A stretch of 64,000 bases of DNA from Woeseia oceani (GTDB taxonomy: Bacteria; Pseudomonadota; Gammaproteobacteria; Steroidobacterales; Woeseiaceae): contig NZ_CP016268.1 of assembly GCF_001677435.1 (NCBI RefSeq), positions 310,001 to 374,000 on the forward strand. Reading direction: 5' to 3'. A model generated the notes under the pieces. It was not told the DNA's origin, did no database searches, and saw only the letters and a list, made by a program, of their open reading frames with translations. Of the stretch, positions 33,684 through 43,433 are shown piece by piece; the stretch's first letter is position 1, and every line of letters begins with the position of its first letter. The position numbers were made by a program, and so were the translations under genes.

Positions 33684-33720
33684 TATAACTCTCGCAAATT
33701 TTGTGATATAACTCGCGCAA
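33684..33720 (+). promoter_or_regulatory. Tandem 14-bp direct repeats upstream of a TonB receptor
   Basis: TATAACTCTCGCAA (33684-33697) and TATAACTCGCGCAA (33707-33720) differ at one base and start 23 bp apart, near two helical turns. They lie in an AT-rich promoter zone about 80 bp before the receptor start. They are candidate activator or repressor sites. The rest of 33356-33683 shows no gene. Confidence 0.5.
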
Positions 33721-33796
33721 CAAAATTACAACGAGAAACAAAATTTATCGTTCGATCGGAAAAATAAGTTCTTGCAACCTGGGGGGAAAACCGAAG

Positions 33797-36751
33797 ATGG
33801 GAAGGGATGTAGTACGTCCGCCGTGCGCTCAAGCGTGGCAAATGAAATTTAAAGATGGACGTCAGGGCTTGAGAAAAGCCGGCGCCGGATTATTGCCGGT
33901 TGCGGTAATGCTTGCAATCGGTACGGCCGGTGCGCAGGAGAACACGGCTGGTCAGAGTGCCAACGATGAACCTCTGGAAGAGGTTACCGTTACCGGTACA
34001 CGCGTAGTACGTGATGGCTTCGAGTCGCCGACTCCGGTCACTGTCCTCGGCCAGGAATCGCTCGATGAAATGGGCGTAACCGTAGTTGCAGACGCAGTTA
34101 ACCGGCTGCCGATGTTCTCGGGCAGCGTCACCACTCGCAATGCTTCCACCACCATCAGCGGCGGTTCTGCCGGTGTTAATACCCTGAGCCTCAGGGGGCT
34201 CGGTCCGAACCGGACACTGACGCTGCTGAACGGCAAGCGTATCGTGACCTCGCAGTACCGTAATCGCGACAACAACGGCGGTGCCGTCGATACCAACGAA
34301 TTTCCCAGCGGCTTGATCGAGCGTGTCGAAGTGGTTACCGGTGGTGCATCCGCCGCGTACGGCTCTGATGCACTTGCAGGCGTGGTCAATTTTATTCTGG
34401 ATACCGACTACACCGGCTTTAAGGGCAGTGTTCAGGGTGGTGCAACGACTCACGGCGATGGTGAGAACGTCATGGGCACCTTCACCGCAGGCTTGCCGTT
34501 CGCCGATGGTCGCGGGCACTTTCTGTTCAATGCCGAACATGCTTATCAGGCGGCTATCCCGTACAACGACCGGGATTGGGCTCAGACATCGTATGCTTTC
34601 ATAAGCAACCCGGATTACGCACCCGGCAATGGCCAGCCGCGACACCTGACCGTCACGGATGCGGGCCTGTCCGTCGCCACCCGCGGTGGTTTGATTGTCG
34701 GCTGCGCGACAGCACCCGGAGTGGCGTGTCCTTTACGCGGCACCCAGTTCCTGGAAGGCGGGACACCCGCTTCGTTCCAGTTTGGCTCTCTTATAAGTGG
34801 TCCGGTGATGGTCGGTGGTGACTGGGAGCAGTCCCGAGTGAACACGGACATGAGCCTGGCACTGCAACTGGTACGCGATACAGCTTTCTCACACGTCAGA
34901 TACGATATTGGCAGCTCCACCACCGCTTACGCGACGGTGCACTGGGCGCATACGGAAGGCGAAAACAAGCAGTCTGCGCCCAATTTCAACCTGGGCAACG
35001 TCACCATCCTTTCGGGCAACCCGTTTATTCCCGCAGCTGTACAGGCGGAAATGACGGCAGCCGGTATCCCGTCGTTTACCCTGGGTACGACGAATTTCGA
35101 TTTGCCCAACTTCGGCGCACGAAACGATCGCACGTTGAAGCGTTACGTGGCAGGTATCGAAGGTGAAGTAAACTTTGCGGACAGCAACTGGCAGTGGGAT
35201 GCGTACTACTCGAAGAGTCAGCACGACATCATCTCCAGATCGACCAACAATGAGATCGTTCCACGCTACCGCTTAGCTGTAGATGCCGTCGAGTCTGGCG
35301 GCCAGATCGTTTGCCGCATCAATGCCGATGCTGACCCATCCAATGACGATCCGGCTTGCCACCCTTATAACCCGATGGGTATGGGTGTGAACTCGCAACT
35401 GGCGGTTGGCTATGTTGTCGGCACCGGCTGGGCCGATACGCTCCTTGAACAGGACGTCTTTGCCATGAGTGCTGCGGGCGAACCGTTCTCGAGCTGGGCA
35501 GGCCCTGTGTCTGTTGCCTTCGGCCTTGAGCATCGGACAGAAAAGCTGAGCGGCACCGCAAGTGACCTCGATGAAGCGGACAGCTTCCTTGTCGCCAACT
35601 ATCACGGTACCTCAGGTAAGTACGACGTTACGGAAGGTTTCCTCGAGACTGTTGTACCTTTGGCAAACGGTCAGCCTTTCGCTGATTTGCTGGACCTGAA
35701 TGCTTCGGTACGTTGGACGGACTACAGCACTTCCGGCAAGGTCACTACCTGGAAGGTCGGCACGAGCTGGTCGCCCGTAGAAGACATCCGCTTTCGTGTG
35801 ACCCGTTCGCGCGATATCCGGGCACCGTATTTGGGTGAGCTGTTTGACGCCGGTCTTTTCGGCGCGGCGACGCCTCTGGACGATCCGTTCAGTGGCACAA
35901 CGCACGGCGTATCGTCGCGGACAACCGGCAACCCGAATCTTAAGCCTGAAGAAGCCGATACGACCGGTATTGGCGCCGTATTCACGCCGTCATTCCTGCC
36001 CGGCTTTGCCGCGTCCGTTGACTACTACAGCATCGATATTGAAGGCGCGATCGCAACGCTGGGCCGCGACGGCTATGTCGCCCGGTGCTTCGCCGGTGAT
36101 CAGGCATTGTGTGACTTCATCGACTTTGCTCCCGACGGTTCCGTGGAGTTTGTCCATGTACAGCCGGCAAACGTTAACTCGCAATCAACAAGTGGTGTTG
36201 ATGTCGAGCTGAGTTACACGTTCCCGATGTCCGGCATTTTCTCCGGCCTGGACGGGGATCTGTCATTGCGCGCTTTGGCCACGTTTGTGGACACACTCGA
36301 AACGCAGGACAGTTTCGGTGTTGTCACTGACGGCGCCGGCGTTAACGCGGACAATATGGGAACCGGAGCCGGTTTCACGTTGTTTGGTCCGGACTTCCGT
36401 TATCTCATGTCCGCGACTTATGACAGTCATCCGCTCCGCGCAACTCTGACTATGCGGGGCATCGGTTCCGGCGTTTACAATAACAACCTTATTGAATGCG
36501 CTACGAATTGTCCGACGTCTACGGCAGCGAATCCGACAATCAACAACAATCACGTCGATTCAGTGACGTACTTCGATCTTTCGTTCAACTATTCAATGTT
36601 TGACGATTCAACCGAGGTATTCTTTGTCGCCGAGAACCTGCTTGATGAAGACCCACCGCTTATTGCGGGCGGCATCTTCGGACCGGGCAATGCCCAGTTT
36701 TACAACGGCCTCGGTCGGATGCTGCGTGCCGGTGTGCGCGTGAGCTTTTAA
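33797..36751 (+). CDS. TonB-dependent receptor, first gene of the DUF1592/DUF1552 cluster
   Basis: A 984-residue receptor with a signal peptide (about 27-47, GAGLLPVAVMLAIGTAGAQ), the TonB box LEEVTVTGTRVV, a plug with LSLRGLGPNRTLTLLNGKRI and VVTGGASAAYGSDALAGVVN, and a large barrel that ends GRMLRAGVRVSF. The plug motifs resemble those of the STN receptor at 618, but there is no STN domain here. ATG 33797 has a G-rich ribosome site; ATG 33842 is also possible. It heads a series of secreted proteins on the same strand, though a hairpin and 475 bp separate it from the next gene. The substrate is unknown. Confidence 0.9.
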   Translation: MGRDVVRPPCAQAWQMKFKDGRQGLRKAGAGLLPVAVMLAIGTAGAQENTAGQSANDEPLEEVTVTGTRVVRDGFESPTPVTVLGQESLDEMGVTVVADAVNRLPMFSGSVTTRNASTTISGGSAGVNTLSLRGLGPNRTLTLLNGKRIVTSQYRNRDNNGGAVDTNEFPSGLIERVEVVTGGASAAYGSDALAGVVNFILDTDYTGFKGSVQGGATTHGDGENVMGTFTAGLPFADGRGHFLFNAEHAYQAAIPYNDRDWAQTSYAFISNPDYAPGNGQPRHLTVTDAGLSVATRGGLIVGCATAPGVACPLRGTQFLEGGTPASFQFGSLISGPVMVGGDWEQSRVNTDMSLALQLVRDTAFSHVRYDIGSSTTAYATVHWAHTEGENKQSAPNFNLGNVTILSGNPFIPAAVQAEMTAAGIPSFTLGTTNFDLPNFGARNDRTLKRYVAGIEGEVNFADSNWQWDAYYSKSQHDIISRSTNNEIVPRYRLAVDAVESGGQIVCRINADADPSNDDPACHPYNPMGMGVNSQLAVGYVVGTGWADTLLEQDVFAMSAAGEPFSSWAGPVSVAFGLEHRTEKLSGTASDLDEADSFLVANYHGTSGKYDVTEGFLETVVPLANGQPFADLLDLNASVRWTDYSTSGKVTTWKVGTSWSPVEDIRFRVTRSRDIRAPYLGELFDAGLFGAATPLDDPFSGTTHGVSSRTTGNPNLKPEEADTTGIGAVFTPSFLPGFAASVDYYSIDIEGAIATLGRDGYVARCFAGDQALCDFIDFAPDGSVEFVHVQPANVNSQSTSGVDVELSYTFPMSGIFSGLDGDLSLRALATFVDTLETQDSFGVVTDGAGVNADNMGTGAGFTLFGPDFRYLMSATYDSHPLRATLTMRGIGSGVYNNNLIECATNCPTSTAANPTINNNHVDSVTYFDLSFNYSMFDDSTEVFFVAENLLDEDPPLIAGGIFGPGNAQFYNGLGRMLRAGVRVSF

Positions 36752-36797
36752 GACGGTAGCAATCGATCGAAGGGTCTGACTACGGCCAGACCTTCAA

Positions 36798-36834
36798 GGT
36801 GCCCCGTTCGGCCTGTCCGGCCGAAAGGGGCACC
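36798..36834 (+). terminator. Long hairpin after the TonB receptor gene
   Basis: GGTGCCCC and TTCGGCC pair with GGCCGAA and GGGGCACC, a 15-bp stem with one mismatch and a five-base loop. It starts 46 bp after the receptor stop. Without a T tract it may be a partial terminator or mRNA stabiliser that sets the expression ratio with the genes downstream. I see no gene in 36752-37226. Confidence 0.5.
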
Positions 36835-37226
36835 GCGATTGAAATCGCCGTTGTGCGGCCGGCCTGGCAGATCCTCGCTCATGGCCGGACCGTCACAGCG
36901 GCAACAATTGATAAAGCAGAGCAAAAATGCAGCTGGAGAAGTGAGGGGCGTTATGCCAAAAGCATGCGCACTTCGATGGCGGCAGAAGCGGGGGCTACTA
37001 CGCAACCTTGCTTCACACTTAAATATATAAGCGTATTCGCTGGGGGGGATCTCAGCCTTGTTTTTGCGCTTCGAGTATCCCGAACGGAAAGTTCAGGATG
37101 CTCCTTAGTCATAGGGAAAAACAATGCAGGCATTCGGTCAAATGACGTGTCACAGAACTTGCCAATCAGTCCAACATTTCTGTAACGTTTGATTCGGATC
37201 GGCCTCGCTAGCAGGAGAACAGACAG

Positions 37227-38936
37227 GTGCATTCGCTTTTGAAAACGACGGTCCGCGGGACCGCAATTGGACTGCTGGCTGCGGTCACCCTTGTCGCGTG
37301 TTCAGGTCCGGGCGAACCCGAAGCGCCGGGTACCGAGCCACGCATGCGGCTGATTACGACGGCCCAGTACATTAACTCGCTAAAGTACGTATTTGGACCG
37401 AGCGTTCACACTCAGGGTGAGTTTTCACCTGCAGCGCGAACGGATGGTCTGCTGGCGAACGGTGCCGCAATTGCCGGCGTCAATACTTCACAGCTCGAGC
37501 AGTTTCAGCGTGCCGCTGCCAGTGCTGCGGCGCAGGTGGTGAACGAAGAGCATCGCGATTATCTGATCCCTTGCAAACCGGCAGCGGAAGATGCAGCCGA
37601 CAACGCATGTGCAGAAAAATTCCTGTCGCAGACGGGACGACTGCTGTTCCGCCGGGCGTTGACGGATGAAGAAATCGGCGCGTACGTCGCCAGTGCTGAA
37701 GAGGGCGCCACCAGCTTAAACAACTTCTATACCGGTCTGGCAACCGCGCTGGAAGGCATGTTGATCAGTCCTGATTTGCTGTTCGTCGTCGAGAACGCTG
37801 AACCGGATCCGGACAACCCGGGCCAACTGCGGCTCGATGCTTATTCGCTTGCATCGCGCCTTAGCTATTTCCTTTGGAATGCCAGCCCGGATGACAAATT
37901 ACTGACCGCCGCAGAAAGCGGCGAATTGCAGACGGAAGAAGGTCGTGCCCGCGCTGTCGACAGAATGTTGGCAAGCCCTCGATTGGAAGCCGGTGTGCGT
38001 GCATTTTTTGACGACATGTTCGCTTTCGACGACTTCAACACACTCTCGAAAGATCCATTGATCTATCCAGCCTTCACCAGTGTGACGGCGGATGCCGCGC
38101 GCGAGCAGACCTTGCGCACGGTGGTCAAGCACCTGATCGATGATCAGAAAGACTATCGAGATTTGTACACGACCAGATCGACCTTCATTTCGCCCGAACT
38201 GGCGGTGCTGTACGAGATGCCCGCACCAGCCGGCTGGACGCCTTACACGTTTCCGGACGATAGTTTGCGGGCCGGTTTGCTGACACAGATCAGCTTCCTT
38301 ACTTTACATTCTCACCCGGGCCGCAGCTCTCCGACGCTGCGTGGTGCGGCATTGCGCGAAGTCCTGTTATGCCAGCACGTGCCGCCGCCACCACCGAATG
38401 TCGATTTCTCGGCGTTGTCGAACCCTGACTCGCACTACCCTACGCAGCGGCTGCGTGTCGAAGCGCATCTTGAGACGCCATCGTGTGCCGGTTGCCACCG
38501 CATCACGGATCCCATGGGCCTGGCGCTTGAAAACTTCAACGGTGAAGGTCGCCATCAGGAAACCGAGAACGGCGTACTGATTGATGCCAGCGGCAACCTG
38601 GATGGTGTGGAGTTCGAAAACGTTGTCGGCCTGGCTGCGGCATTGCGTGACAACCCGGCTTTGCCGAGTTGTTTGGTCCAGCGCGTTTACAGCTATGGTT
38701 CCGGTGGACCCGCCGGCGCCGAAGAAAACCTCCTGCTCACGTATTTCAACGAGAAATTCGCAGCGGAGGGCTACCGATTCCCGGATCTGCTGCGCCAAAT
38801 CGCGTTAAGCGATGCCTTTTCGAGAGTGGTGGCCGGTTGGACGCCTCCGCCGTTCGAAGAAGAACCGGATGGCGGCGAGCAACCGGATACCAGCGAACAA
38901 GAGATTCTTACCATGACGCGGAATACCGCGCATTAG
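37227..38936 (+). CDS. Secreted DUF1592/DUF1588-type protein with a CxxCH motif
   Basis: A 569-residue lipoprotein or secreted protein. The signal sequence ends with a lipobox-like TLVACSG (Cys25). Domains follow the order known from planctomycete-type cytochrome proteins: a DUF1587-like RLITTAQYINSLKYVFGP, a DUF1592 region (GRLLFRRALTDEEIGAYVAS onward), a DUF1588 region (SPTLRGAALREVLLCQHVPP) and a DUF1585-like end. PSCAGCHRITDPMG holds a CxxCH heme-c site (Cys420-His424). GTG 37227 is the start, with AGGAG 10 bases upstream. It probably works with the DUF1552 protein that follows. An electron-transfer role is suggested by the heme site only. Confidence 0.85.
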   Translation: MHSLLKTTVRGTAIGLLAAVTLVACSGPGEPEAPGTEPRMRLITTAQYINSLKYVFGPSVHTQGEFSPAARTDGLLANGAAIAGVNTSQLEQFQRAAASAAAQVVNEEHRDYLIPCKPAAEDAADNACAEKFLSQTGRLLFRRALTDEEIGAYVASAEEGATSLNNFYTGLATALEGMLISPDLLFVVENAEPDPDNPGQLRLDAYSLASRLSYFLWNASPDDKLLTAAESGELQTEEGRARAVDRMLASPRLEAGVRAFFDDMFAFDDFNTLSKDPLIYPAFTSVTADAAREQTLRTVVKHLIDDQKDYRDLYTTRSTFISPELAVLYEMPAPAGWTPYTFPDDSLRAGLLTQISFLTLHSHPGRSSPTLRGAALREVLLCQHVPPPPPNVDFSALSNPDSHYPTQRLRVEAHLETPSCAGCHRITDPMGLALENFNGEGRHQETENGVLIDASGNLDGVEFENVVGLAAALRDNPALPSCLVQRVYSYGSGGPAGAEENLLLTYFNEKFAAEGYRFPDLLRQIALSDAFSRVVAGWTPPPFEEEPDGGEQPDTSEQEILTMTRNTAH

Positions 38937-39004
38937 ACGCAATAAGCCAGAATAACTGAGCGAAACGTTCAAGAAGCAGCCAGCAACGCTGCAGGAGAGA
39001 TTAA

Positions 39005-40342
39005 ATGAAGAAGTTGAGCAGGCGCCGTGTGTTACGTGGAATGGTGAATGGGAGTGCGGTATCGATTGCATTGCCGCTCCTGAATTGCTTTTTGAACGAG
39101 AACGGTACTGCTCTCGCTTCCGGCGCGCCGATGCCGGTCCGCTTCGGGACCTGGGGTTACGGCCTCGGAATGACGGCGAATGTCTTCGTTCCCAAGAAAA
39201 CCGGCCCGGACTACGACCTGCCCGAAGAAATCGCTTCGTGGGCATCGGTGAAGCAGCACATCAATCTGTTCACGAATGCAACCGCATTCCCGGATGACGC
39301 GCCGAACCCGTGCCACTACACCGGCTGGGTGATTGGTCGAACCGGCGTGGCGCCAATGGACGGCAAGACCATCCCCGGCGAAACCATTGACGTGACTATT
39401 GCCAACCAGATTGGCCGTACGACGCGCTTCCGCTCACTAACAGCGACGGCCAACGCCGACGTCCGTACTACCTATAGTTTCGAAAACTCCACGACGCCCA
39501 ATTCTCCGGAATGGTCGCCACTGCAGTTCTACAACCGCTTGTTCGGCCCGGAATTCCCGGACCCGAATGCCACGACTTTCAATCCCGATCCACAGGTCCG
39601 GGTTCGCAAGAGCGTACTGTCCGGGGTTATGGATCAGACCCGATCGCTGATGCGCAACGTGGGCGCGGAAGATCGTCAACGCCTCGACCAGTATTTTTCC
39701 GGTCTGCGACAACTGGAGAATCAGTTCGCTCAGCGGCTTGAAAAGCCTGAGCCAATCGCAGGTTGCCGACCAGGCGAAGCGCCGATCTCGGATCCACCGA
39801 TGGACAAGACAGCGGAATCAGTCGCGCTGCGCCATCGTATGATGACTGATTTGATGGTCATGGCCTTGGCATGCGATCAGACTCGTGTCTTCAATATGGC
39901 TTACTCATCCGCCGCGTCGGCCATTATCAAGCCCGGCTATGAAAAGCCGCATCACACGACTACGCACGAAGAACCCATTGATGCGCAGCTGGGCTATCAG
40001 CCAAACGCATCCTGGTTCACACGTCGCGCGATGGAGAGCTGGGCCGAATTCGTGTCGGCCTTCACGACGGTCAAAGAAGGTGACGGCACGCTGCTGGATA
40101 ACGTTCTTATCTACGCGACCACCGACCACGGTTATGCGCGGATGCACAGCATGGACGGCATGCCGGTATTCACCGCCGGACGCGCGGGCGGCAAAGTCAA
40201 AACCGGTATACACGTCGATCTGGAAGGCGGCGCAGGTACACGGGTTGGTTATACCGCATTGCGCCTGATGGGTGTGGATACGCCGTCGTGGGGCACCAAA
40301 AGTAACCGGACCTCAGCTGAAGTCGGCGAAATACTGGCCTGA
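39005..40342 (+). CDS. Tat-exported DUF1552-family protein
   Basis: A 445-residue protein with a twin-arginine-type signal (SRRRVLRGMVNGSAVSIALP). The mature part matches DUF1552: RFGTWGYGLGMTANVFVPKK, the DAPNPCHYTG segment, LDQYFSGLRQLENQFAQRLE and the NVLIYATTDHGYAR region that recalls alkaline-phosphatase-like folds. DUF1552 genes nearly always follow DUF1592-type genes, as here, 68 bp downstream. Export by Tat implies a cofactor or folded partner. The reaction is not known. Its position behind a TonB receptor suggests action on an imported compound. Confidence 0.85.
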   Translation: MKKLSRRRVLRGMVNGSAVSIALPLLNCFLNENGTALASGAPMPVRFGTWGYGLGMTANVFVPKKTGPDYDLPEEIASWASVKQHINLFTNATAFPDDAPNPCHYTGWVIGRTGVAPMDGKTIPGETIDVTIANQIGRTTRFRSLTATANADVRTTYSFENSTTPNSPEWSPLQFYNRLFGPEFPDPNATTFNPDPQVRVRKSVLSGVMDQTRSLMRNVGAEDRQRLDQYFSGLRQLENQFAQRLEKPEPIAGCRPGEAPISDPPMDKTAESVALRHRMMTDLMVMALACDQTRVFNMAYSSAASAIIKPGYEKPHHTTTHEEPIDAQLGYQPNASWFTRRAMESWAEFVSAFTTVKEGDGTLLDNVLIYATTDHGYARMHSMDGMPVFTAGRAGGKVKTGIHVDLEGGAGTRVGYTALRLMGVDTPSWGTKSNRTSAEVGEILA

Positions 40343-40441
40343 CCTGAATCGCGGTAAATGAACCTCGCCGGGCAGCCCGCAAAGGGCCTGCGGCGCGCGC
40401 AACGTTCAGGGTAAGAATTACGCTATGAGTGATGAAAGATA

Positions 40442-41884
40442 ATGAGTAAAAAGGTGACCACAGCCAGTCGCGGATTCGCATCCGTATCGCAAAAAAGCGC
40501 ATTGCTCGCCGTGATCTTAATGGCCGGTACGGTGACCTCTGTTGCCGCCGAATCGGATCCGACCAGCCTGCAGGCCTGGGATTACTGGCAATCGCCTGCC
40601 AGCCCGGAGCAGGAAGAGTACGTTGCCTCCAAGATGCCGGCTGGCTTCCAGGTGGTCGTCACCGAACTTGAAGGCCCGGTGTTTGCCGACGCCAACGGTC
40701 GTACTTTGTACAAGTGGCCGTTGGAAAACCTGCGTAACGGCTCGACCGGCGATCGCAAGGACGGCAAGTCCGAGTGCACGGACGAAGTATTGACCGTCAC
40801 CTCGGGCCTGATGAGCCCTTATCCGGCAGGCCTGGTGTTGCCGAATATCGATCAGCGTCCCAGCTGCGTTGAGGTGTGGCCGCCGGTGATTGCCGCCGAA
40901 GGCGCTGAGCCCGTTGGCGACTGGACACTGGTCGAACGTAGCGATGGCTCAATGCAGTGGGCTTATGACGGTTACCCAATGTACGTTTCGATCCTCGATC
41001 AGAAAAAAGGCGACACGCTGGGCGGGACGAAAATCGAGAGCGGCGGTGATGCACCCGCGGTTCGAGTGCCCGTCGGCCCACGTTCGGCACATCCGCCGAT
41101 ATTCGAAGTAATTCCAATGGCGACCGGAAGAATGCTTATCACCGAGGATCGGTATTCCGTTTACAGTTGGGACGGCGACGAGCCGAACAAGTCGAATTGC
41201 TTCGACAGTTGCCTCGACAACTGGACGCCCGTGATGGCACCGGAGACCGCGGTAGGGCAAGGCAAGTGGACCGTCATCGAACGTTCCCCCGGTGTGGGTC
41301 AGTGGGCCTTCCGGGGCAAGCCGCTTTATACCTATAACAATGATCCGCGTACCATCAGCCTGATTGGCAGCGACGTGCCGGGCTGGAACAACGTTTACAC
41401 TCAGCGTGTGATGCTCCCGCCCGAAGACTTTACCGTTCAATCAACCCGCATAGGGCACGTACTGGCGGATGCAGACGGCAATACCCTTTATCTATACAAC
41501 TGCTCAGATGACGCTTTCGACCAGCTGGCTTGCGATCATCCCGATACACCGCAGGAATACCGTTTGGCGATCTGCGGCAACGGCGACCCGGAGATCTGCC
41601 GGAACACCTTCCCTTACGTTCCGGCGCCAACGGACGCCTCAAGCGAAAGCGGACTCTGGAGCGTGATGATCATCAACCCGAACACCGGGCATCGTGCCAG
41701 CGAAGACGAGGAAGGGGCGATGCACGTCTGGGCGTATCGCGATCGACCCGTGTACACATTCACCGGCGACGAAGTGCCGGGCGATGCCAACGGTGATGCG
41801 TACGGTGAATTCAACGGCTACCGAAACGGCTTCAAAGCGTTTTGGTTGCGCGACGATTACATGTCCAACGCATATTCACGATAA
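40442..41884 (+). CDS. Secreted Lipoprotein_15 repeat protein
   Basis: A 480-residue exported protein with a signal peptide (about 20-37). It contains several copies of the Lipoprotein_15 (PF03640) repeat: VFADANGRTLYKWPLEN, MLITEDRYSVYSWDGDEPNK and VLADADGNTLYLYNCSD each begin a unit, and PGVGQWAFRGKPLYTYNND or HVWAYRDRPVYTFTGD close units. Paired Cys residues (NCFDSCLDNWTPV) are typical. The family's function is unknown. It lies 99 bp after the DUF1552 gene and 39 bp before the next gene, within the same putative operon. Confidence 0.85.
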   Translation: MSKKVTTASRGFASVSQKSALLAVILMAGTVTSVAAESDPTSLQAWDYWQSPASPEQEEYVASKMPAGFQVVVTELEGPVFADANGRTLYKWPLENLRNGSTGDRKDGKSECTDEVLTVTSGLMSPYPAGLVLPNIDQRPSCVEVWPPVIAAEGAEPVGDWTLVERSDGSMQWAYDGYPMYVSILDQKKGDTLGGTKIESGGDAPAVRVPVGPRSAHPPIFEVIPMATGRMLITEDRYSVYSWDGDEPNKSNCFDSCLDNWTPVMAPETAVGQGKWTVIERSPGVGQWAFRGKPLYTYNNDPRTISLIGSDVPGWNNVYTQRVMLPPEDFTVQSTRIGHVLADADGNTLYLYNCSDDAFDQLACDHPDTPQEYRLAICGNGDPEICRNTFPYVPAPTDASSESGLWSVMIINPNTGHRASEDEEGAMHVWAYRDRPVYTFTGDEVPGDANGDAYGEFNGYRNGFKAFWLRDDYMSNAYSR

Positions 41885-41923
41885 TGCCGGCGTTTAAGCC
41901 ATCCACGCGCCGAGGAGTGACCA

Positions 41924-43030
41924 ATGAATAATTGTGGGAAAGTTACCAAGCCGGGCCTGTCGGGTTCGGGCCGGATATTGCTCGGCGCTGTTGCGGCTAC
42001 CCTGTTGGGTAGCGGTGATGTCGTGCAGGCAAAAGCGCCGCCCGATGGCCGGATCGGCTACGTACTGACATACAGAAACTTCGCTATCCACGAAACTGAA
42101 GAAGCCACAGAATGCCCTAACGGTCTGAACGATGGCCCGCGCGAGCTGTATGCCAAACTATTCCCCAATGACGGCAAAGTTCGAACCGTTATGGAAACGC
42201 AGCTGAAGCGCGAAGGGCAAAACTGGCATCCGAGTACCGAACCTGGCGAACTGCCGTTTTATGAGGCGCAAGGGGACATCTCTCTCGGAATGAATCTCGA
42301 TGGGGAGGTTGGCCCCAATGATTTCACGAGCCCGGATGGTGAAGAAGGCATCGATAACGAGTTGTACCGTGTGCTGGGTTGCACGATGAACTACCGGGCA
42401 GCAGGCTCGCTGCGGCATTTCATCAACGTGTTCATGTGGCGGTACAACAATAACCGCTGGATGATCGAGTTGTCAGAAGTCGACGACCTGAGCAACGACG
42501 ATGACGTAACGGTAACCACGTATCGCAGCGCCGACAGCTTGCTCGCAGATGCCACCGGCGAAGATTTTGTCGCTGGAGGAACTCAGAACGTCGATCTTCG
42601 TTGGGGCAGAGAGTTCATTCAGGAAGTCAAAGGCAAGATCGTTGACGGCGTGCTCATCACGGATCCGATTGACAAGATCAAGATACCCTGGGGCTCTACG
42701 TTCAATACCAACGGTTATCAGACTTTTCGGGCGCTTCGCTTCAATCTGAACCTGACGCCGGAATCGGCAGAAGGAATGCTCGGGGGCTACGTGGACGTCG
42801 AGAAATTCCATCATCACCTGAACACGACGTGGTCGACGCATCATCAGAGTTACGGGCAGGAATCGTCATCGGCCCAGTATCCGTCGTTGCGCCGTTTGGC
42901 AGATGCCTATCCTGACCCGGAAACCGGCGTCAACACCGCGATCTCTATGGCGCTGGAAGTGAAAATGACCCAGACCTTTGTGATGCGGCCGAATGAAGAT
43001 GTGAATCAGATGGCTCGGTCGTCTAACTGA
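41924..43030 (+). CDS. Secreted protein of unknown function, last gene of the DUF1592 cluster
   Basis: A 368-residue protein with a signal peptide (about 16-37, GRILLGAVAATLLGSGDVVQ). The mature part opens GYVLTYRNFAIHETEEATEC and holds an EF-hand-like acidic stretch (NLDGEVGPNDFTSPDGEEG), then a long beta-rich region with FHHHLNTTWSTHHQSYGQE. The His-rich end could bind metal. Two Cys residues (about 50 and 140) may form a disulphide. I do not recognise a family. Position and spacing place it in one unit with the three genes before it. Confidence 0.7.
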   Translation: MNNCGKVTKPGLSGSGRILLGAVAATLLGSGDVVQAKAPPDGRIGYVLTYRNFAIHETEEATECPNGLNDGPRELYAKLFPNDGKVRTVMETQLKREGQNWHPSTEPGELPFYEAQGDISLGMNLDGEVGPNDFTSPDGEEGIDNELYRVLGCTMNYRAAGSLRHFINVFMWRYNNNRWMIELSEVDDLSNDDDVTVTTYRSADSLLADATGEDFVAGGTQNVDLRWGREFIQEVKGKIVDGVLITDPIDKIKIPWGSTFNTNGYQTFRALRFNLNLTPESAEGMLGGYVDVEKFHHHLNTTWSTHHQSYGQESSSAQYPSLRRLADAYPDPETGVNTAISMALEVKMTQTFVMRPNEDVNQMARSSN

Positions 43031-43433
43031 TCGGCGTGAAAGTTTCTGTCATCTGGATTTGATCGGGGCCGACAGCCCGGACATCTGCCGATTACACTCC
43101 TGCAACCGCCGGGTACTGCCGCTGCGTATTGAGTGTGATCGAGCAGCCGTCCGGCAGACGGTCAGAATCGGGCAGGTCTGTTCGGTGCCGAATGAATAGA
43201 CCTGCTGGTTTCGTCTGCCGTGCCGGCGGTACTCGCCGAGCACGCAGATACCGGTTAGTTGCTTGGCGTTGCGCCAGCTCCCGACGAGCCGCAGTTGTCA
43301 CTTTGCCCCGGCCAATTCACCGACTGTCTTATTTGTTGTAGGCCTGACCTGCTGCAAGGCCGTGTTCGCGCGGCGCGCCGTGTGAATGACCCGCAAGCCG
43401 TCGCGACATGCCCTGCCCCCTGCAAGGCGCGCG
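43031..43433. other. Intergenic stretch without a recognisable gene
   Basis: This 403-bp stretch lies between convergent genes. I see no convincing coding frame, tRNA or strong T-tailed terminator; only weak GC-rich dyads are present. Confidence 0.5.

Noticed and set aside
36799-37185. A 128-codon frame between the receptor and the DUF1592 gene
   Set aside because: It begins inside a strong hairpin, has no ribosome site and no protein-like pattern.
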